Shown here piece by piece: positions 1-8,683 of a DNA stretch of 64,000 nucleotides (positions are counted from its first letter, which is position 1; the number at the start of each line of letters is the position of its first letter). Source of the stretch: Hyphomicrobiales bacterium (lineage in GTDB: Bacteria; Pseudomonadota; Alphaproteobacteria; Rhizobiales; Rhizobiaceae); contig UICE01000003.1 of the NCBI GenBank assembly GCA_900471815.1, positions 147,558 to 211,557 on the forward strand, in the 5' to 3' direction. Position numbers and translations under genes: made by a program. The notes below the pieces were generated by a model. That model saw nothing but the letters and a program-made list of their open reading frames with translations, had not been told where the DNA came from and made no database searches.

Positions 1-14
1 CGGGGTTATGTGCG

Positions 15-389
15 TTATGCCTCCGGCGCGTGGCAAACGGCCTCGATATTATGTCCGTCAGGGTCGATGACAAAGGCAGCATAATAATTGACGTGATAAT
101 GGGGGCGAAGACCAGGCGCACCATTATCTTTGCCACCAGCTTCCAAAGCTGCATGATAAAACGCGTCGACTTCCTGGCGGGTTTTTGCCGCGAAAGCCAA
201 ATGAATATGCGCTGGCTTTTCCTGGGTTTCGAACAGACACAACGAAGCCTCGCTCCCAACGCTAAGCTCAATACCGTATGAAGGCTCGCCCTCGGCGACG
301 ATAGTTACTCCCAGCGGTTTTAATGCCTCGACAAAAAATGCCCTGCTCGCAGCATAATCGCTAACGCCGAATTTGACATGATCAAACAT
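15..389 (-). CDS. VOC family (glyoxalase/bleomycin-resistance fold) protein
   Basis: The product is about 124 residues, one vicinal-oxygen-chelate module pair. It opens MFDHVKFGVSDYAASRAFF and ends with FVIDPDGHNIEAVCH, the typical last strand with the metal-ligand Glu of glyoxalase-like proteins. An in-frame start 63 bases upstream exists, but the ATG at 389 has a GGTGG ribosome-binding site a few bases before it and matches the usual family N-terminus. VOC proteins include metal-dependent lyases, dioxygenases and drug-binding proteins, and nothing here tells which substrate is used. It lies 20 bases downstream of the LprI-like gene on the same strand, so they may be co-transcribed. Confidence 0.85.
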   Translation of the reverse strand: MFDHVKFGVSDYAASRAFFVEALKPLGVTIVAEGEPSYGIELSVGSEASLCLFETQEKPAHIHLAFAAKTRQEVDAFYHAALEAGGKDNGAPGLRPHYHVNYYAAFVIDPDGHNIEAVCHAPEA

Positions 390-409
390 TGGACCACCTT
401 GTTGCCTCG

Positions 410-814
410 CTATTTTGCTGGAACAGGACAGTCCATGTCTCCATCCGTGCATTTGAGGTATAGTTTCAATTCCTGAATACGGGATCGAGTTTTATTATAG
501 AGGCAAGAATTCGAGATAAAAGGGTATGCTGTTCCACCTTGAACAGTCGAACTTGAGAAGTTGCATTCCGCGTCTCGAAATCCAATCCAGGCTTTTTGTG
601 CAGCCACCAAGAGTTTTGCGGTGTCCGGATCACCCTTTAATCGTCCTGCAATCTGCTTGTAGACCGAATTGAGTTCTCCGTCAGCTCTGGAATAAGCGTG
701 CCCGGCACAAATATTCATGTCGGTCTGATTGGTCTTATCGCCACAGTTTTGCTGAGAATGTGCGAGTGAAATTCCTCCGAGAAATATGGCTGACGCCATA
801 AACAGAACCTTCAT
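410..814 (-). CDS. secreted LprI/DUF1311 (lysozyme-inhibitor-like) protein
   Basis: A 134-residue protein with a clear Sec signal peptide (MKVLFMASAIFLGGISLAHS, cleavage after about residue 20). The mature part has the pattern of the LprI/YecT family (DUF1311): an early Cys (QQNCGDK), NQTDMNICAGHAYSRADGELN, then AAQKAWIGFRDAEC and a Cys near RIQELKLYLKC. These proteins are periplasmic or surface proteins, and some members inhibit lysozyme; the function here is inferred from family only. The start at 814 follows GAGAGA. It reads toward the VOC gene with a 20-base gap. Confidence 0.8.
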   Translation of the reverse strand: MKVLFMASAIFLGGISLAHSQQNCGDKTNQTDMNICAGHAYSRADGELNSVYKQIAGRLKGDPDTAKLLVAAQKAWIGFRDAECNFSSSTVQGGTAYPFISNSCLYNKTRSRIQELKLYLKCTDGDMDCPVPAK

Positions 815-913
815 TGCTTCTCTCTCCCTCTGAACAACGGATCAATGCCGCCTCGGCAGTCATATCAAACTGAAACAGGATTGTTGAGCCAATCGGCCAG
901 CGCAAAATTTGCT

Positions 914-1693
914 CTAGGCGAAACAAAGCACCGTATGCTCGCCAATCTGTGCATATCGCCATTTGTTCGTATGAACCTCATGCATCAGATCGCGATCAAT
1001 CAGCCTACGGAACTTGGCCAATAGTTGAGGGTGTTCAGAATAGGTGGTTAGAAAGAGCTTGTTCTGAAAAATCAGAAATGGTGCAAGGCGGCGGTTTGCA
1101 ACGCGCATATACTCAAAGAAGCCTTCCGAAACACTAGGCCAATGTGGACCGAGGAAATCATCAAGCAGGATGACGCCGCCGGGTACGATCATTTCCTGAG
1201 CGAGCGCCATATCATTAATTACATGCTTGACCGTATGACCGCCATCGACCGAAAAAAGTCGCACACCAGAGCTTTTTAGCCGTTGTCGGATGGTTGCCGG
1301 TGTAAATGACATGCTGTCAGCCGAAATTGCTGTGACCTGCCGCTTCAGGTGGGAAAAATAACTGTCGAGATGCTGGTTAAACATCGACAATGACCCTTTC
1401 CCGCTATGATCAAGATTTTTCTCCTGGTCGTCAAAAAGGTCGATGGCAATGCATTTCTCATTCGGTCTTGCTGTGGAAGCCATAAGGAAAAATAGTTTGC
1501 CGTGGTGCACACCGATTTCCACGATATCGCCAACGACATTATCTTCCAGCTGAATCTCCCTGATGAGCTTCAGAACATGGGGTACCCGGCTGCCTACCCA
1601 ACCTTGGATGTTTATCCAAACATCTTTTAACGCGGTTCCAATTGGGTCGCTGTCATTTTCTACCGGAGTGTCGATGAATTCATCCCCCTGCAA
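914..1693 (-). CDS. class I SAM-dependent methyltransferase
   Basis: A 259-residue protein. Motif I of class I methyltransferases is seen as GDIVEIGVHHGKLFFLMAS, followed by an acidic strand end (CIAIDLFDD) and LFSVDGGHTVKHVINDM plus GGVILLDDFLGP, the pattern of TylF/CmcI-like O-methyltransferases. The substrate is unknown. The start is a TTG at 1693 with AGGAG nine bases upstream; no in-frame ATG occurs before the SAM motif, so the TTG start is likely real. It stands alone in an accessory-looking stretch with roughly 100 to 260 bases of non-coding DNA on both sides. Confidence 0.75.
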   Translation of the reverse strand: MQGDEFIDTPVENDSDPIGTALKDVWINIQGWVGSRVPHVLKLIREIQLEDNVVGDIVEIGVHHGKLFFLMASTARPNEKCIAIDLFDDQEKNLDHSGKGSLSMFNQHLDSYFSHLKRQVTAISADSMSFTPATIRQRLKSSGVRLFSVDGGHTVKHVINDMALAQEMIVPGGVILLDDFLGPHWPSVSEGFFEYMRVANRRLAPFLIFQNKLFLTTYSEHPQLLAKFRRLIDRDLMHEVHTNKWRYAQIGEHTVLCFA

Positions 1694-1951
1694 TATGAAA
1701 CTCCTGGAAACCTAGGAGCAATGATTGGGGGCAACAATACAAATCACGCCAGAAAAGCCCGGATGCAACGATTCCGGCGGAGCACGAAGATGCCATGGAC
1801 AATTTTCCGGGAATTCGCCTATGTCGATCGTGCCTGCGGCATCCGAGGGCGATGGTTCATGATGATCGTCGTTCCCAAGCGGGATGGCCCATTACCCAGA
1901 GCAAAAGGTTGGAGGTGGCAGGGCCGATTAGTTGGTCGGCCCTATCGCGCA

Positions 1952-2776
1952 TCATGACCGAAAAAATGCCAGAAGATCCGAGTTTATGATCTCGGCGTGT
2001 GTCGTCGGCATCCCGTGCGGAAAGCCTTCGTAGGTCTTCAGCGTCCCGTTCTTCAAAAGCTTTACCGACAATGGTGCTGAATCAGCATAGGGCACAATCT
2101 GATCATCGTCGCCGTGCATCACAAGCACGGGAACCGTGATTTTCTTGAGGTCTTCGGTGAAATCGGTTTGCGAGAAAGCAACAATTCCATCGTAATGTGC
2201 CTTGGCACCACCCATCATTCCCTGACGCCACCAATTATTGATCACTGCATCCGAAGGTTTGGCGTTTGGCCGATTGTAGCCATAGAAGGGGCCCGCAGCC
2301 ACGGCATGATAGAATTCACTACGGCCTGCAGCGAGCTGTGCTTGAAAACCATCAAATACATCTTTCGGCAAGCCATCCGGATTGGCATCGGTTTTCACCA
2401 TGAGCGGTGGTACGGCACTTAGAATGGCTGCCTTTGCTACCCGAGCTTCGCCGTGGCGCGCGATATAGTGTACCACCTCACCGCCGCCAGTCGAATGCCC
2501 GACGTGAATGGCGTTTCTAAGGTCAAGTTTTTCCGTCAGTGCGGCAAGGTCATCGGCGTAGTGATCCATGTCGTGACCATCACCGACCTGAGCGGAGCGG
2601 CCGTGTCCGCGCCTATCATGTGCAATGACGCGAAAGCCATGATTCACGAAGAATATCATCTGTGCATCCCAGTCATCGGCCGAGAGTGGCCAACCGTGAC
2701 TGAAGACAATAGGTTGGCCAGTGCCCCAGTCCTTATAGAATATCTCGACGCCGTCATTGGTGGTGATTGTAGACAT
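1952..2776 (-). CDS. alpha/beta hydrolase, non-heme chloroperoxidase type
   Basis: A 274-residue alpha/beta hydrolase. The nucleophile elbow is GHSTGGG with Ser95; the acid is in [10 protein letters not shown] (about Asp224) and the His in GFPHGM (His254). [13 protein letters not shown] and DRRGHGRS are typical of the cofactor-free haloperoxidase/perhydrolase group (CPO-F like), which also act as esterases. A strong AAGGAG lies before the ATG. A small GGGCCGA/TCGGCCC hairpin lies at 1921-1942 just past the stop but has no T-run. The physiological substrate cannot be told from sequence. Confidence 0.88.
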   Translation of the reverse strand: MSTITTNDGVEIFYKDWGTGQPIVFSHGWPLSADDWDAQMIFFVNHGFRVIAHDRRGHGRSAQVGDGHDMDHYADDLAALTEKLDLRNAIHVGHSTGGGEVVHYIARHGEARVAKAAILSAVPPLMVKTDANPDGLPKDVFDGFQAQLAAGRSEFYHAVAAGPFYGYNRPNAKPSDAVINNWWRQGMMGGAKAHYDGIVAFSQTDFTEDLKKITVPVLVMHGDDDQIVPYADSAPLSVKLLKNGTLKTYEGFPHGMPTTHAEIINSDLLAFFRS

Positions 2777-2945
2777 TTGCTCTCCTTGACAAGGTTGGAC
2801 GATCTCATGCTGTACTTCGCAATCTCGGTTGCGTTTGCCTACCTGCTGGCCGCACTCCCCAAAGTATTTTCATTGAGCGTAACATCAAACATACCGTCAG
2901 AAAATATTGCTCAAATAAGCATATTTGCTAAGTCAATTCAGCAAG

Positions 2946-3201
2946 ATGAAGGTCATAACCTCAGTCATGCAGGCGGCGGAGTTCATTGTGAACGAGTGTC
3001 CGGGCACAGATACCGAAAGCTGGATATAGCCAAGCACACGCTCGTCAAATGTTATGATGGCAAAATGTCCCCCGGCGTTGCTCGCATGGCCTTTATTGAG
3101 GGGCCAAGGAAGCGGGCATTTACGTCGAAACGGCAGGCCGCCCGCCGCCTACCGGTAAGCTGGAAAAGTGGCGCAAAGGAAAGATGCGGCGCAGAGCTTA
3201 G
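2946..3201 (+). pseudogene. DUF982 family remnant, two frameshifts
   Basis: Three consecutive frames together read like one DUF982 protein, a short Rhizobiales-specific family. Frame one gives VMQAAEFIVNECPG to a stop at 3027. The next frame, from about 3023, gives AKHTLVKCYDGKMSPGVARM and AFIE up to 3100. After two extra bases the third frame gives AKEAGIYVETAGRPPPTGKL and runs to the stop at 3199-3201. In DUF982 proteins a run like AAxxL...WP is followed by G...ARxAFIxAxxEAxI, so I infer one gene broken twice. No intact start is visible upstream. Long open frames that cross this region are chance. Confidence 0.6.
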
Positions 3202-3478
3202 CCATGCCTTCCCCGCCTATGTTGGCGGTTTTGAGCATTGCCCCCATGGATGATTGAGGGCTGGAAGCTGCAAATCAGGTCACCCTACAGTGGCGACAAA
3301 AACATAGCCCGTTGCGATCTGTGAGAATCAAAGATGCCTTTGAATGGTCTTTGAGAACCACTTTAAGGTCATTCGAAAATATCGTCTGTTCTAAAATCGG
3401 GTGGCAAATTTTCAGAATCGCGCGGCGCGCTACAGTCATTTCACTATAACTTATTGAAATACCTACTCTTTAGGAGAA

Positions 3479-3555
3479 TGGTAGCGAAGGAGGGATTCGA
3501 ACCCCCGACACAAGGATTATGATTCCTCTGCTCTAACCTACTGAGCTACTTCGCC
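3479..3555 (-). tRNA. tRNA-Met (CAT), elongator type
   Basis: Read on the minus strand, a 77-nt cloverleaf: acceptor GGCGAAG paired with CTTCGCT (first pair G-U), D-arm with TAGCTCAG, anticodon loop ATCATAA flanked by GAGGA/TCCTT, T-arm GGGGGTTCGAATCCC, and an encoded CCA end at 3481-3479. Anticodon CAT plus the AGCAGAGGAATCATAATCC core match elongator tRNA-Met. Initiator tRNA features, such as three G-C pairs below the anticodon loop, are absent. Ile2 (modified CAT) is a less likely alternative. Confidence 0.93.
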
Positions 3556-3911
3556 CCATATGTCTTGCGACCCGTGAATGGCTGCCTCATAAAGCTGACC
3601 TGGGAGCGCACTGTCATTCGCCGAAGACGGGCGACAGGGACGTGGGCGGATATATGTGGGTGGAATGGGCCTGTCAAGCAATCTTCTCTACCAGCAAGTC
3701 CAGAAATTGTCCGAAAACCGATTCATCACAGTTACCGTCTATGAAAAACCGGGAAAACTTATCCAATCGCGTTCCTTTTCGCCGTTGGTCACAACAATAT
3801 TTACCATGCTTGTCCACTGTATGGGGCGAATTCTTTGGTAGCCATGTTTGCAACACTTGTGTTCGTTAGTTGCTCCAGATATTGCATGCGGACATGAACA
3901 AGGCTGAAAAG
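3556..3911. other. non-coding stretch between tRNA-Met and the Gfo/Idh/MocA gene
   Basis: About 355 bases with no ORF that resembles a protein; the frames on both strands are short and composition-driven. It should hold the promoters for the minus-strand tRNA and the plus-strand oxidoreductase gene. I see no convincing operator, repeat or attachment-site duplication. Confidence 0.4.
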
Positions 3912-4874
3912 ATGGCTCCACGAATTGCAGTGCTCGGTTGTGGTTATTGGGGCAGCAATCATATCCGTACGTTGAAAAGCCTCGGCGCGCTTTACGCCGT
4001 GGCTGATCAAAATAGCGATCGCGCTGCGGGCTTTGCTGCCGAGCAGGGTGTATTGCATATTGAGGTCGAAGACCTTTTCACTCATCCTGACGTTGATGCC
4101 ATCGTCATGGCACTGCCGCCGCAGTTTCACGCTGCAGCCGCAATACGCGCCGTAAACAACGGTAAAGACGTTCTTGTCGAAAAGCCGATTGCCTTGACCG
4201 TGCCTGATGCGGAGGCAGCCGTGAAGGCTGCCCGCGATAATAATCGCATCTTCATGGTTGGCCATGTTCTTCGTTTTCATCCGGCCTTTGAGAAATTGCT
4301 GGAATTGATCAAGGTCGGCGATCTTGGTGATGTTCGCTATATCCACTCGCACAGACTGGGTCTTGGAAAATTTCATACGGAAAATGATGCGCTATGGGAT
4401 CTTGCGCCGCATGACTTGTCGATGATTCTTGCAATCACCGGCACCGAGCCATTGGAAGTGCGGGGCGAGGGTGCAGCGGTTCTGGATCATTTGAGTGATT
4501 TCGCCCATCTTCATCTGCGGTTTCCAAACAATGTGCGGGGGCATCTGTTTGCCTCGCGGCTTAATCCCTATCGCGAGCGCCGCTTGACGGTGGTCGGGAC
4601 CAAGGCCATGGCAGTTTTCGACGATATGGAGCCGTGGGACCGCAAGCTGGCTGTCTACAAACATTCGATCTGGCAGGATAATGGCCAGTGGGCTTCGACC
4701 ACGGAAGAGCCGAGCTATATCAAGGTCGCGCAAGGAATGCCGCTGACGCGCGAATGCCAAAGCTTCATTCACAGCATCCAAACGCGTGAAGAGCCGAAAA
4801 CCGATGGCGAAGAGGCCGTTCGCGTCTTGCGTATCCTGACGGCAGGCACCGTGGCTCACAACAAGGCCGGCTAA
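3912..4874 (+). CDS. Gfo/Idh/MocA family NAD(P)-dependent oxidoreductase
   Basis: About 320 residues. The N-terminal Rossmann domain has RIAVLGCGYWGSNHIRTL and the diagnostic VLVEKPIALT motif with the catalytic-type Lys. The C-terminal alpha/beta domain contains DLAPHDLSMIL, the His region of this family. The partner downstream is a DegT/DnrJ aminotransferase, the same pairing as WbpB/WbpE in nucleotide-sugar amination, so the likely role is oxidising the 3-position of a UDP-sugar acid before transamination. That role is inference. Three starts are possible (3870, 3894, 3912). I chose 3912 because AAGG lies about nine bases upstream and families begin M..RIAVLG. Confidence 0.8.
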   Translation: MAPRIAVLGCGYWGSNHIRTLKSLGALYAVADQNSDRAAGFAAEQGVLHIEVEDLFTHPDVDAIVMALPPQFHAAAAIRAVNNGKDVLVEKPIALTVPDAEAAVKAARDNNRIFMVGHVLRFHPAFEKLLELIKVGDLGDVRYIHSHRLGLGKFHTENDALWDLAPHDLSMILAITGTEPLEVRGEGAAVLDHLSDFAHLHLRFPNNVRGHLFASRLNPYRERRLTVVGTKAMAVFDDMEPWDRKLAVYKHSIWQDNGQWASTTEEPSYIKVAQGMPLTRECQSFIHSIQTREEPKTDGEEAVRVLRILTAGTVAHNKAG

Positions 4875-5038
4875 CCTTCCTTGCCCTCCGGGATCGGCGT
4901 TGTTAGAACGGCCACGCCTTGTTACAAGAAGAGGCAAACTTTGAACGGCAACATCTGGCGGTTGTCGATCCGCCCTTTTAAAGAGTTGCCTAGATCTTGC
5001 CCGCAATGGATTCGCGGGAAACTTTTATTGGAGCAATG

Positions 5039-6163
5039 ATGCAGTTCATCGATCTCGGCGCACAGCGTGAACGGATTAGCGGCAAACTTGACGCGGCCAT
5101 CGCTAAAGTGGTGCGTGAAGGCAAATATATTCTCGGTCCGGAAGTCGCCGAATTTGAGAAACGCCTGGCCGATTATATCGGCGTTGAACACGTCGTTGCC
5201 TGCGCTAACGGCACGGATGCGCTGCAAATTCCGCTGATGGCCAAGGGCATTGGTCCTGGCGATGCGGTGTTTGTTCCAAGCTTTACCTTTGCTGCAACAG
5301 CCGAAGTTGTTGCATTGGTCGGTGCGGAGCCGGTGTTTATCGATGTCGATCCCGACACCTACAACATTAATGTTGAGCAATTGCAGGCAGCGGTTGATGC
5401 GGTCCGGGCCGAAGGCCGGTTGCAGCCCAAGGCTGTTATTCCCGTTGACCTGTTTGGCCTGGCTGCGAATTACACCTCCATTTCGGCAGTCGCCGCCAAA
5501 GAAGGCCTGTTTGTTATCGAGGATGCTGCGCAGTCTATTGGCGGCAAACGTGACAATGCCATGTGCGGTGCCTTTGGAGACGTCGGCGCAACCAGTTTCT
5601 ATCCGGCAAAGCCACTTGGTTGCTATGGCGATGGCGGCGCGATGTTTACCAATAATGGTGAGTTGGCCGAAATAATGCGGTCCGTGCTTTTCCACGGCAA
5701 AGGCGAAACCCAATATGACAATGTGCGCATCGGCTTGAACTCGCGATTGGATACGATTCAAGCGGCGATCCTCATCGAAAAACTGGCAATTCTTGAAGAT
5801 GAGATGGAAACGCGGCAGGTTGTTGCCAAGCGCTATGCTGCAGGCTTGAAGGATATTGCCAAGGTTGCTGTCATGCCGGACGGTTCGCGTTCAGCCTGGG
5901 CACAATATGCTATCGAAACTGAAAACCGTGATGGGCTGAAAGCACATCTGCAAGCGAACGGCATTCCTTCGGTTATTTATTACGTGAAGCCTCTGCATTT
6001 GCAGGATGCATATAAGCATTATGGCCGCGCACCGGGCGGGCTTCCGGTTTCAGAAACTTTGCCGAAGAATATACTCTGCCTGCCGATGCATCCTTATCTC
6101 AGCGCGGATGATCAAGACAGGATCATTGCTACAATCCGCGATTTTCATGAAAAAGGGGCCTGA
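5039..6163 (+). CDS. DegT/DnrJ/EryC1/StrS sugar aminotransferase
   Basis: About 374 residues, PLP-dependent fold type I. Visible are ANGTDALQIPLMAKG near the N-terminus, VFVPSFTFAATAEV, FVIEDAAQSIGG (the Asp that contacts the PLP ring) and SFYPAKPLGCYGDGGAMFT, in which the Lys of PAKPLG forms the internal aldimine. NSRLDTIQAAIL follows. It probably aminates a keto-sugar nucleotide made by the upstream oxidoreductase, for O-antigen or other surface glycan. GGAG at 5030-5033 decides for the ATG at 5039. The stop codon TGA is the loop of a hairpin. Confidence 0.9.
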   Translation: MQFIDLGAQRERISGKLDAAIAKVVREGKYILGPEVAEFEKRLADYIGVEHVVACANGTDALQIPLMAKGIGPGDAVFVPSFTFAATAEVVALVGAEPVFIDVDPDTYNINVEQLQAAVDAVRAEGRLQPKAVIPVDLFGLAANYTSISAVAAKEGLFVIEDAAQSIGGKRDNAMCGAFGDVGATSFYPAKPLGCYGDGGAMFTNNGELAEIMRSVLFHGKGETQYDNVRIGLNSRLDTIQAAILIEKLAILEDEMETRQVVAKRYAAGLKDIAKVAVMPDGSRSAWAQYAIETENRDGLKAHLQANGIPSVIYYVKPLHLQDAYKHYGRAPGGLPVSETLPKNILCLPMHPYLSADDQDRIIATIRDFHEKGA

Positions 6164-6169
6164 GGCCCC
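6155..6169 (-). terminator. hairpin at the DegT stop, terminator for mnmA
   Basis: GGGGCC-TGA-GGCCCC, a perfect 6-bp stem whose three-base loop is the DegT stop codon. On the minus strand it is followed by TTTTT, inside the end of the DegT coding region, so it looks better suited to end mnmA transcription than DegT transcription. On the plus strand only AATTT follows. Confidence 0.65.
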
Positions 6170-6193
6170 AATTTCTCAAATATGATGATGTGA

Positions 6194-7384
6194 TCAGGCG
6201 TGCAGGCTGCTCTGTGCGGCCAACTTCTTGAGCATAGCTTCGGCCTGTGGAGCGCGTTCCGAACGGCCGATGAAGCCGCCGCCATAAACGCGGGCTGTGT
6301 TGCTGTCGTCGGAATAAAGAACACAGGCCTGGCCCGGTGCAATACCGCTTTCGCCATCAACCAGTTCCACCCATGTTTCACCAGCCTGATGATGTAGAAC
6401 TGCAGGGCGGGGCGGGCGTGTTGAACGCACTTTGGCATAAATTTCGACACCGTTTTCCGAGATGTCGGTCAATGCTTCATCGCCGAGCCAATTGACGTCG
6501 CGCAAATAGACTTTTCGGGTCTCAAGCGCTTCGCGTGGCCCAACGACCACGCGCGCATTGGCAGCGTCGAGATGCACGACATACAATGGATCGCCTGTGG
6601 CGACGCCAATTCCGCGACGCTGACCGATAGTGTAATGGACAATACCCTCATGCCGCCCAAGCACGCGGCCATCTATATGGACAATGTCGCCGGGATTTGC
6701 CGCTTCCGGCTTTAATTTCGAGATAATGTCGGAATATTTGCCTTGCGGGACAAAGCAGATGTCTTGGCTATCCTGCTTATTGGCAACGGTCAGGCCAAGT
6801 TCTTCGGCGATGGCACGCGTCTCCGCCTTGGTCAGTCCACCGAGTGGAAAGCGCAAATAATCGATTTGTTCCTGCGTTGTGGCGAACAGAAAATAGCTCT
6901 GGTCTTTATCGGTGTCTACGGGGCGGAAAAGCGAGCGATGCGCACCATTTGCACGGCTGCGAATATAATGACCCGTTGCAAGGGCGTCGGCACCGAGGTC
7001 ACGGGCTGTTTGCAACAGATCGGCAAACTTCACGGTCTGATTGCAGGACACGCATGGAATCGGCGTTTCGCCGCTAACATAGCTGGCAGCGAAGGGATCA
7101 ATGACTGCTTCACGAAAGCGCGCTTCGTAATCGAGTACGTAGTGGGGGATGCCAATGCGCTCGGAAACCCTGCGCGCGTCTTCGATATCCTGGCCGGCAC
7201 AACAGGAACCAGCACGGTGAGTCGAGGCGCCATGATCATAAAGTTGCAAGGTTACGCCAACAACGTCATAGCCCTGGCGTTTAAGAATGCCTGCGACAAC
7301 AGAGGAATCCACGCCGCCGGACATGGCAACGACGATACGAGTGTCTTCCGGCCGAGCCGGTAGATCGAGACTGTTCAGTGTCAT
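6194..7384 (-). CDS. mnmA: tRNA-specific 2-thiouridylase MnmA
   Basis: 396 residues. MnmA adenylates and thiolates U34 of tRNA for Lys, Glu and Gln, taking sulfur from a relay. The PP-loop SGGVDSS is at residues 22-28. The two catalytic cysteines are in [11 protein letters not shown] and in [11 protein letters not shown] near the C-terminus. [15 protein letters not shown] and [11 protein letters not shown] are family signatures. The frame is open upstream for 63 codons, but the ATG at 7384 is where homology begins. It is convergent with the DegT gene. Confidence 0.95.
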   Translation of the reverse strand: MTLNSLDLPARPEDTRIVVAMSGGVDSSVVAGILKRQGYDVVGVTLQLYDHGASTHRAGSCCAGQDIEDARRVSERIGIPHYVLDYEARFREAVIDPFAASYVSGETPIPCVSCNQTVKFADLLQTARDLGADALATGHYIRSRANGAHRSLFRPVDTDKDQSYFLFATTQEQIDYLRFPLGGLTKAETRAIAEELGLTVANKQDSQDICFVPQGKYSDIISKLKPEAANPGDIVHIDGRVLGRHEGIVHYTIGQRRGIGVATGDPLYVVHLDAANARVVVGPREALETRKVYLRDVNWLGDEALTDISENGVEIYAKVRSTRPPRPAVLHHQAGETWVELVDGESGIAPGQACVLYSDDSNTARVYGGGFIGRSERAPQAEAMLKKLAAQSSLHA

Positions 7385-7686
7385 AAGCAATTCCAATTGG
7401 ATGCAGCGGCATAAAAGCGCATGGCTGATGTCCGCTCTATATAGGTGAAATGGGAGGGCCTGCCAACAAGAACCGGCATCACAACTATTTTTTCCCGCGA
7501 AGTCTGTTGCGCCTGCTTGTCCGGAACTTTGATCAGCTGCTTGGCGGGTTCGGCTAAAGTTTAACAAAAACAATATGATTCCATTAACCGAAGTTACCAG
7601 AGAGTGACTACGTGTTTAGTCAATTATTAAAGCCCTGCATGTATTGTCAGCTGCGATAGGTCTTGAAGTTAAGTGTAGAGAGTACA
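7385..7686. promoter_or_regulatory. divergent mnmA/sciP promoter region
   Basis: 302 bases with no coding signal. It carries two TTAAC half-sites (7561 and 7584) of the sort bound by CtrA in relatives, but they are 19 bases apart, not seven. One GANTC site (GATTC) lies at 7577-7581. A role in cell-cycle control of sciP is a guess from these half-sites. Confidence 0.35.
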
Positions 7687-7962
7687 ATGACCGATCTTGT
7701 TCGACCGAGAGTAAAATATGTAATCGGCCCGGATGGCAGCCCGCTGACCATCGCCGATCTTCCACCCGCTAGCACGCGGCGTTGGGTAATTCGCCGCAAG
7801 GCCGAGGTGGTTGCCGCTGTACGCGGCGGTCTTCTCAGTCTTGAGGAAGCCTGCCAACGCTATACACTAACGGTGGAAGAGTTCCTGTCCTGGCAGTCGT
7901 CGATCTCGGATCACGGCTTGGCAGGTCTTCGAACGACCCGGATACAGCAATATCGTCATTAG
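7687..7962 (+). CDS. sciP: SciP (DUF1153), CtrA inhibitory transcriptional regulator
   Basis: 91 residues, almost entirely the DUF1153 helix-turn-helix: RPRVKYVIGPDGSPLTIADL, RRWVIRRKAEVVAAVRGGLL, SLEEACQRYTLTVEEF and a C-terminal SDHGLAGLRTTRIQQYR. In Caulobacter SciP binds CtrA at promoters and blocks RNA polymerase recruitment, restricting CtrA-dependent transcription in G1. It may do the same here to the CtrA encoded about 4 kb away. The start is the ATG at 7687; a frame extension of eight codons upstream does not fit the family. A strong terminator follows 20 bases after the stop. Confidence 0.92.
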   Translation: MTDLVRPRVKYVIGPDGSPLTIADLPPASTRRWVIRRKAEVVAAVRGGLLSLEEACQRYTLTVEEFLSWQSSISDHGLAGLRTTRIQQYRH

Positions 7963-7982
7963 ATGATGGTGCCTATAAACGT

Positions 7983-8019
7983 GGAAAAGGCTGGTCTTCG
8001 GATCAGCCTTTTCCTTTTT
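7983..8019 (+). terminator. rho-independent terminator of sciP
   Basis: A 14-bp stem, GGAAAAGGCTGGTC with GATCAGCCTTTTCC (one G-T pair), a TTCG tetraloop at 7997-8000, and a TTTTT run at 8015-8019. Confidence 0.9.
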
Positions 8020-8056
8020 GACCGATTTGCTTGTGTATCGTAGGGGTAGTCAGTCG

Positions 8057-8509
8057 CTAGTTTTCGGCATCCTTGCGCACAACGAAATGGGTGGCAACAG
8101 CCGAAAGTATGGCGGATATGGTGAAAAACCACAGGCCAGGTTGAGCAATCGCAGTGGCGAGGCCGCTGGTCTTGGCGCCGAAAATCACCAAAGCCACCAA
8201 TAACACGTCCAACATTGACCATTTCGACAGGAACGCAACGGAATGGCGCCATTTGTGTCTTGCGGGGGTGGTCTGCAGAGCCGTCATTTGAGCCACTCCA
8301 AGCTTTGTGATTGGCAAAACGACGGAAAAGAGTGCGACAATTATTGCGAGCAATTGATCGCCGCCGCCCCATAGGGATTGTATGATACCGAGCAGTGACG
8401 GGTTTTCTTCAAAGAAATACAGTTTACTGACATTCATCAGGGGCATGGTCAGACCGAGTGCCAATGTGAATGTAGCAATAAACAGAAGTAACGGAACAAT
8501 TGATCGCAT
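8057..8509 (-). CDS. paraquat-inducible protein A (PqiA) domain membrane protein
   Basis: 150 residues, one PqiA module with about four membrane spans: a hydrophobic N-terminus, SLWGGGDQLLAIIVALFSVVLP, then the hallmark FLSKWSMLDVLLVALVIF and a last span before FVVRKDAEN. PqiA-type proteins are inner-membrane partners of MCE lipid-transport systems; here no PqiB/MCE gene adjoins it, so the role is open. The ATG at 8509 is taken; a TTG two codons upstream is possible. It is transcribed away from prc. Confidence 0.8.
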   Translation of the reverse strand: MRSIVPLLLFIATFTLALGLTMPLMNVSKLYFFEENPSLLGIIQSLWGGGDQLLAIIVALFSVVLPITKLGVAQMTALQTTPARHKWRHSVAFLSKWSMLDVLLVALVIFGAKTSGLATAIAQPGLWFFTISAILSAVATHFVVRKDAEN

Positions 8510-8683
8510 TGACAACAGAGTTTCCAGTTAGCCTGTCAGGGCTATGGCACAGGATGGTTGCATCTATCCAGAGCAAAGCAATTTTTGGTAACGCCTGCGC
8601 CTTTAATTTCTGGCCGGACGTGAACAAACGCGATACAGACGTAATACAGTCTCGATAAGCACAGATATTGGATAGAAAATCAT

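Noticed and set aside
1721-1957. plus-strand frame of 78 codons in the gap after the methyltransferase
   Set aside because: Basic, Trp/Arg-rich random-looking product without start signal; I regard the 258 bases as non-coding.
2453-3253. 266-codon plus-strand frame
   Set aside because: Its first half is antisense to the chloroperoxidase-type gene and its composition is not protein-like; only a part near 3023-3100 belongs to the DUF982 remnant.
3479-3555. tRNA-Met as an integration site
   Set aside because: I looked for a second copy of the tRNA 3' part in the left 3.5 kb and saw none, so no island boundary is claimed.
4922-5761. 279-codon minus-strand frame
   Set aside because: Antisense to the DegT aminotransferase, with His/Asn-rich nonsense composition.
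6743-7363. 206-codon plus-strand frame
   Set aside because: Entirely inside mnmA on the opposite strand; an out-of-phase reflection of its codon use.
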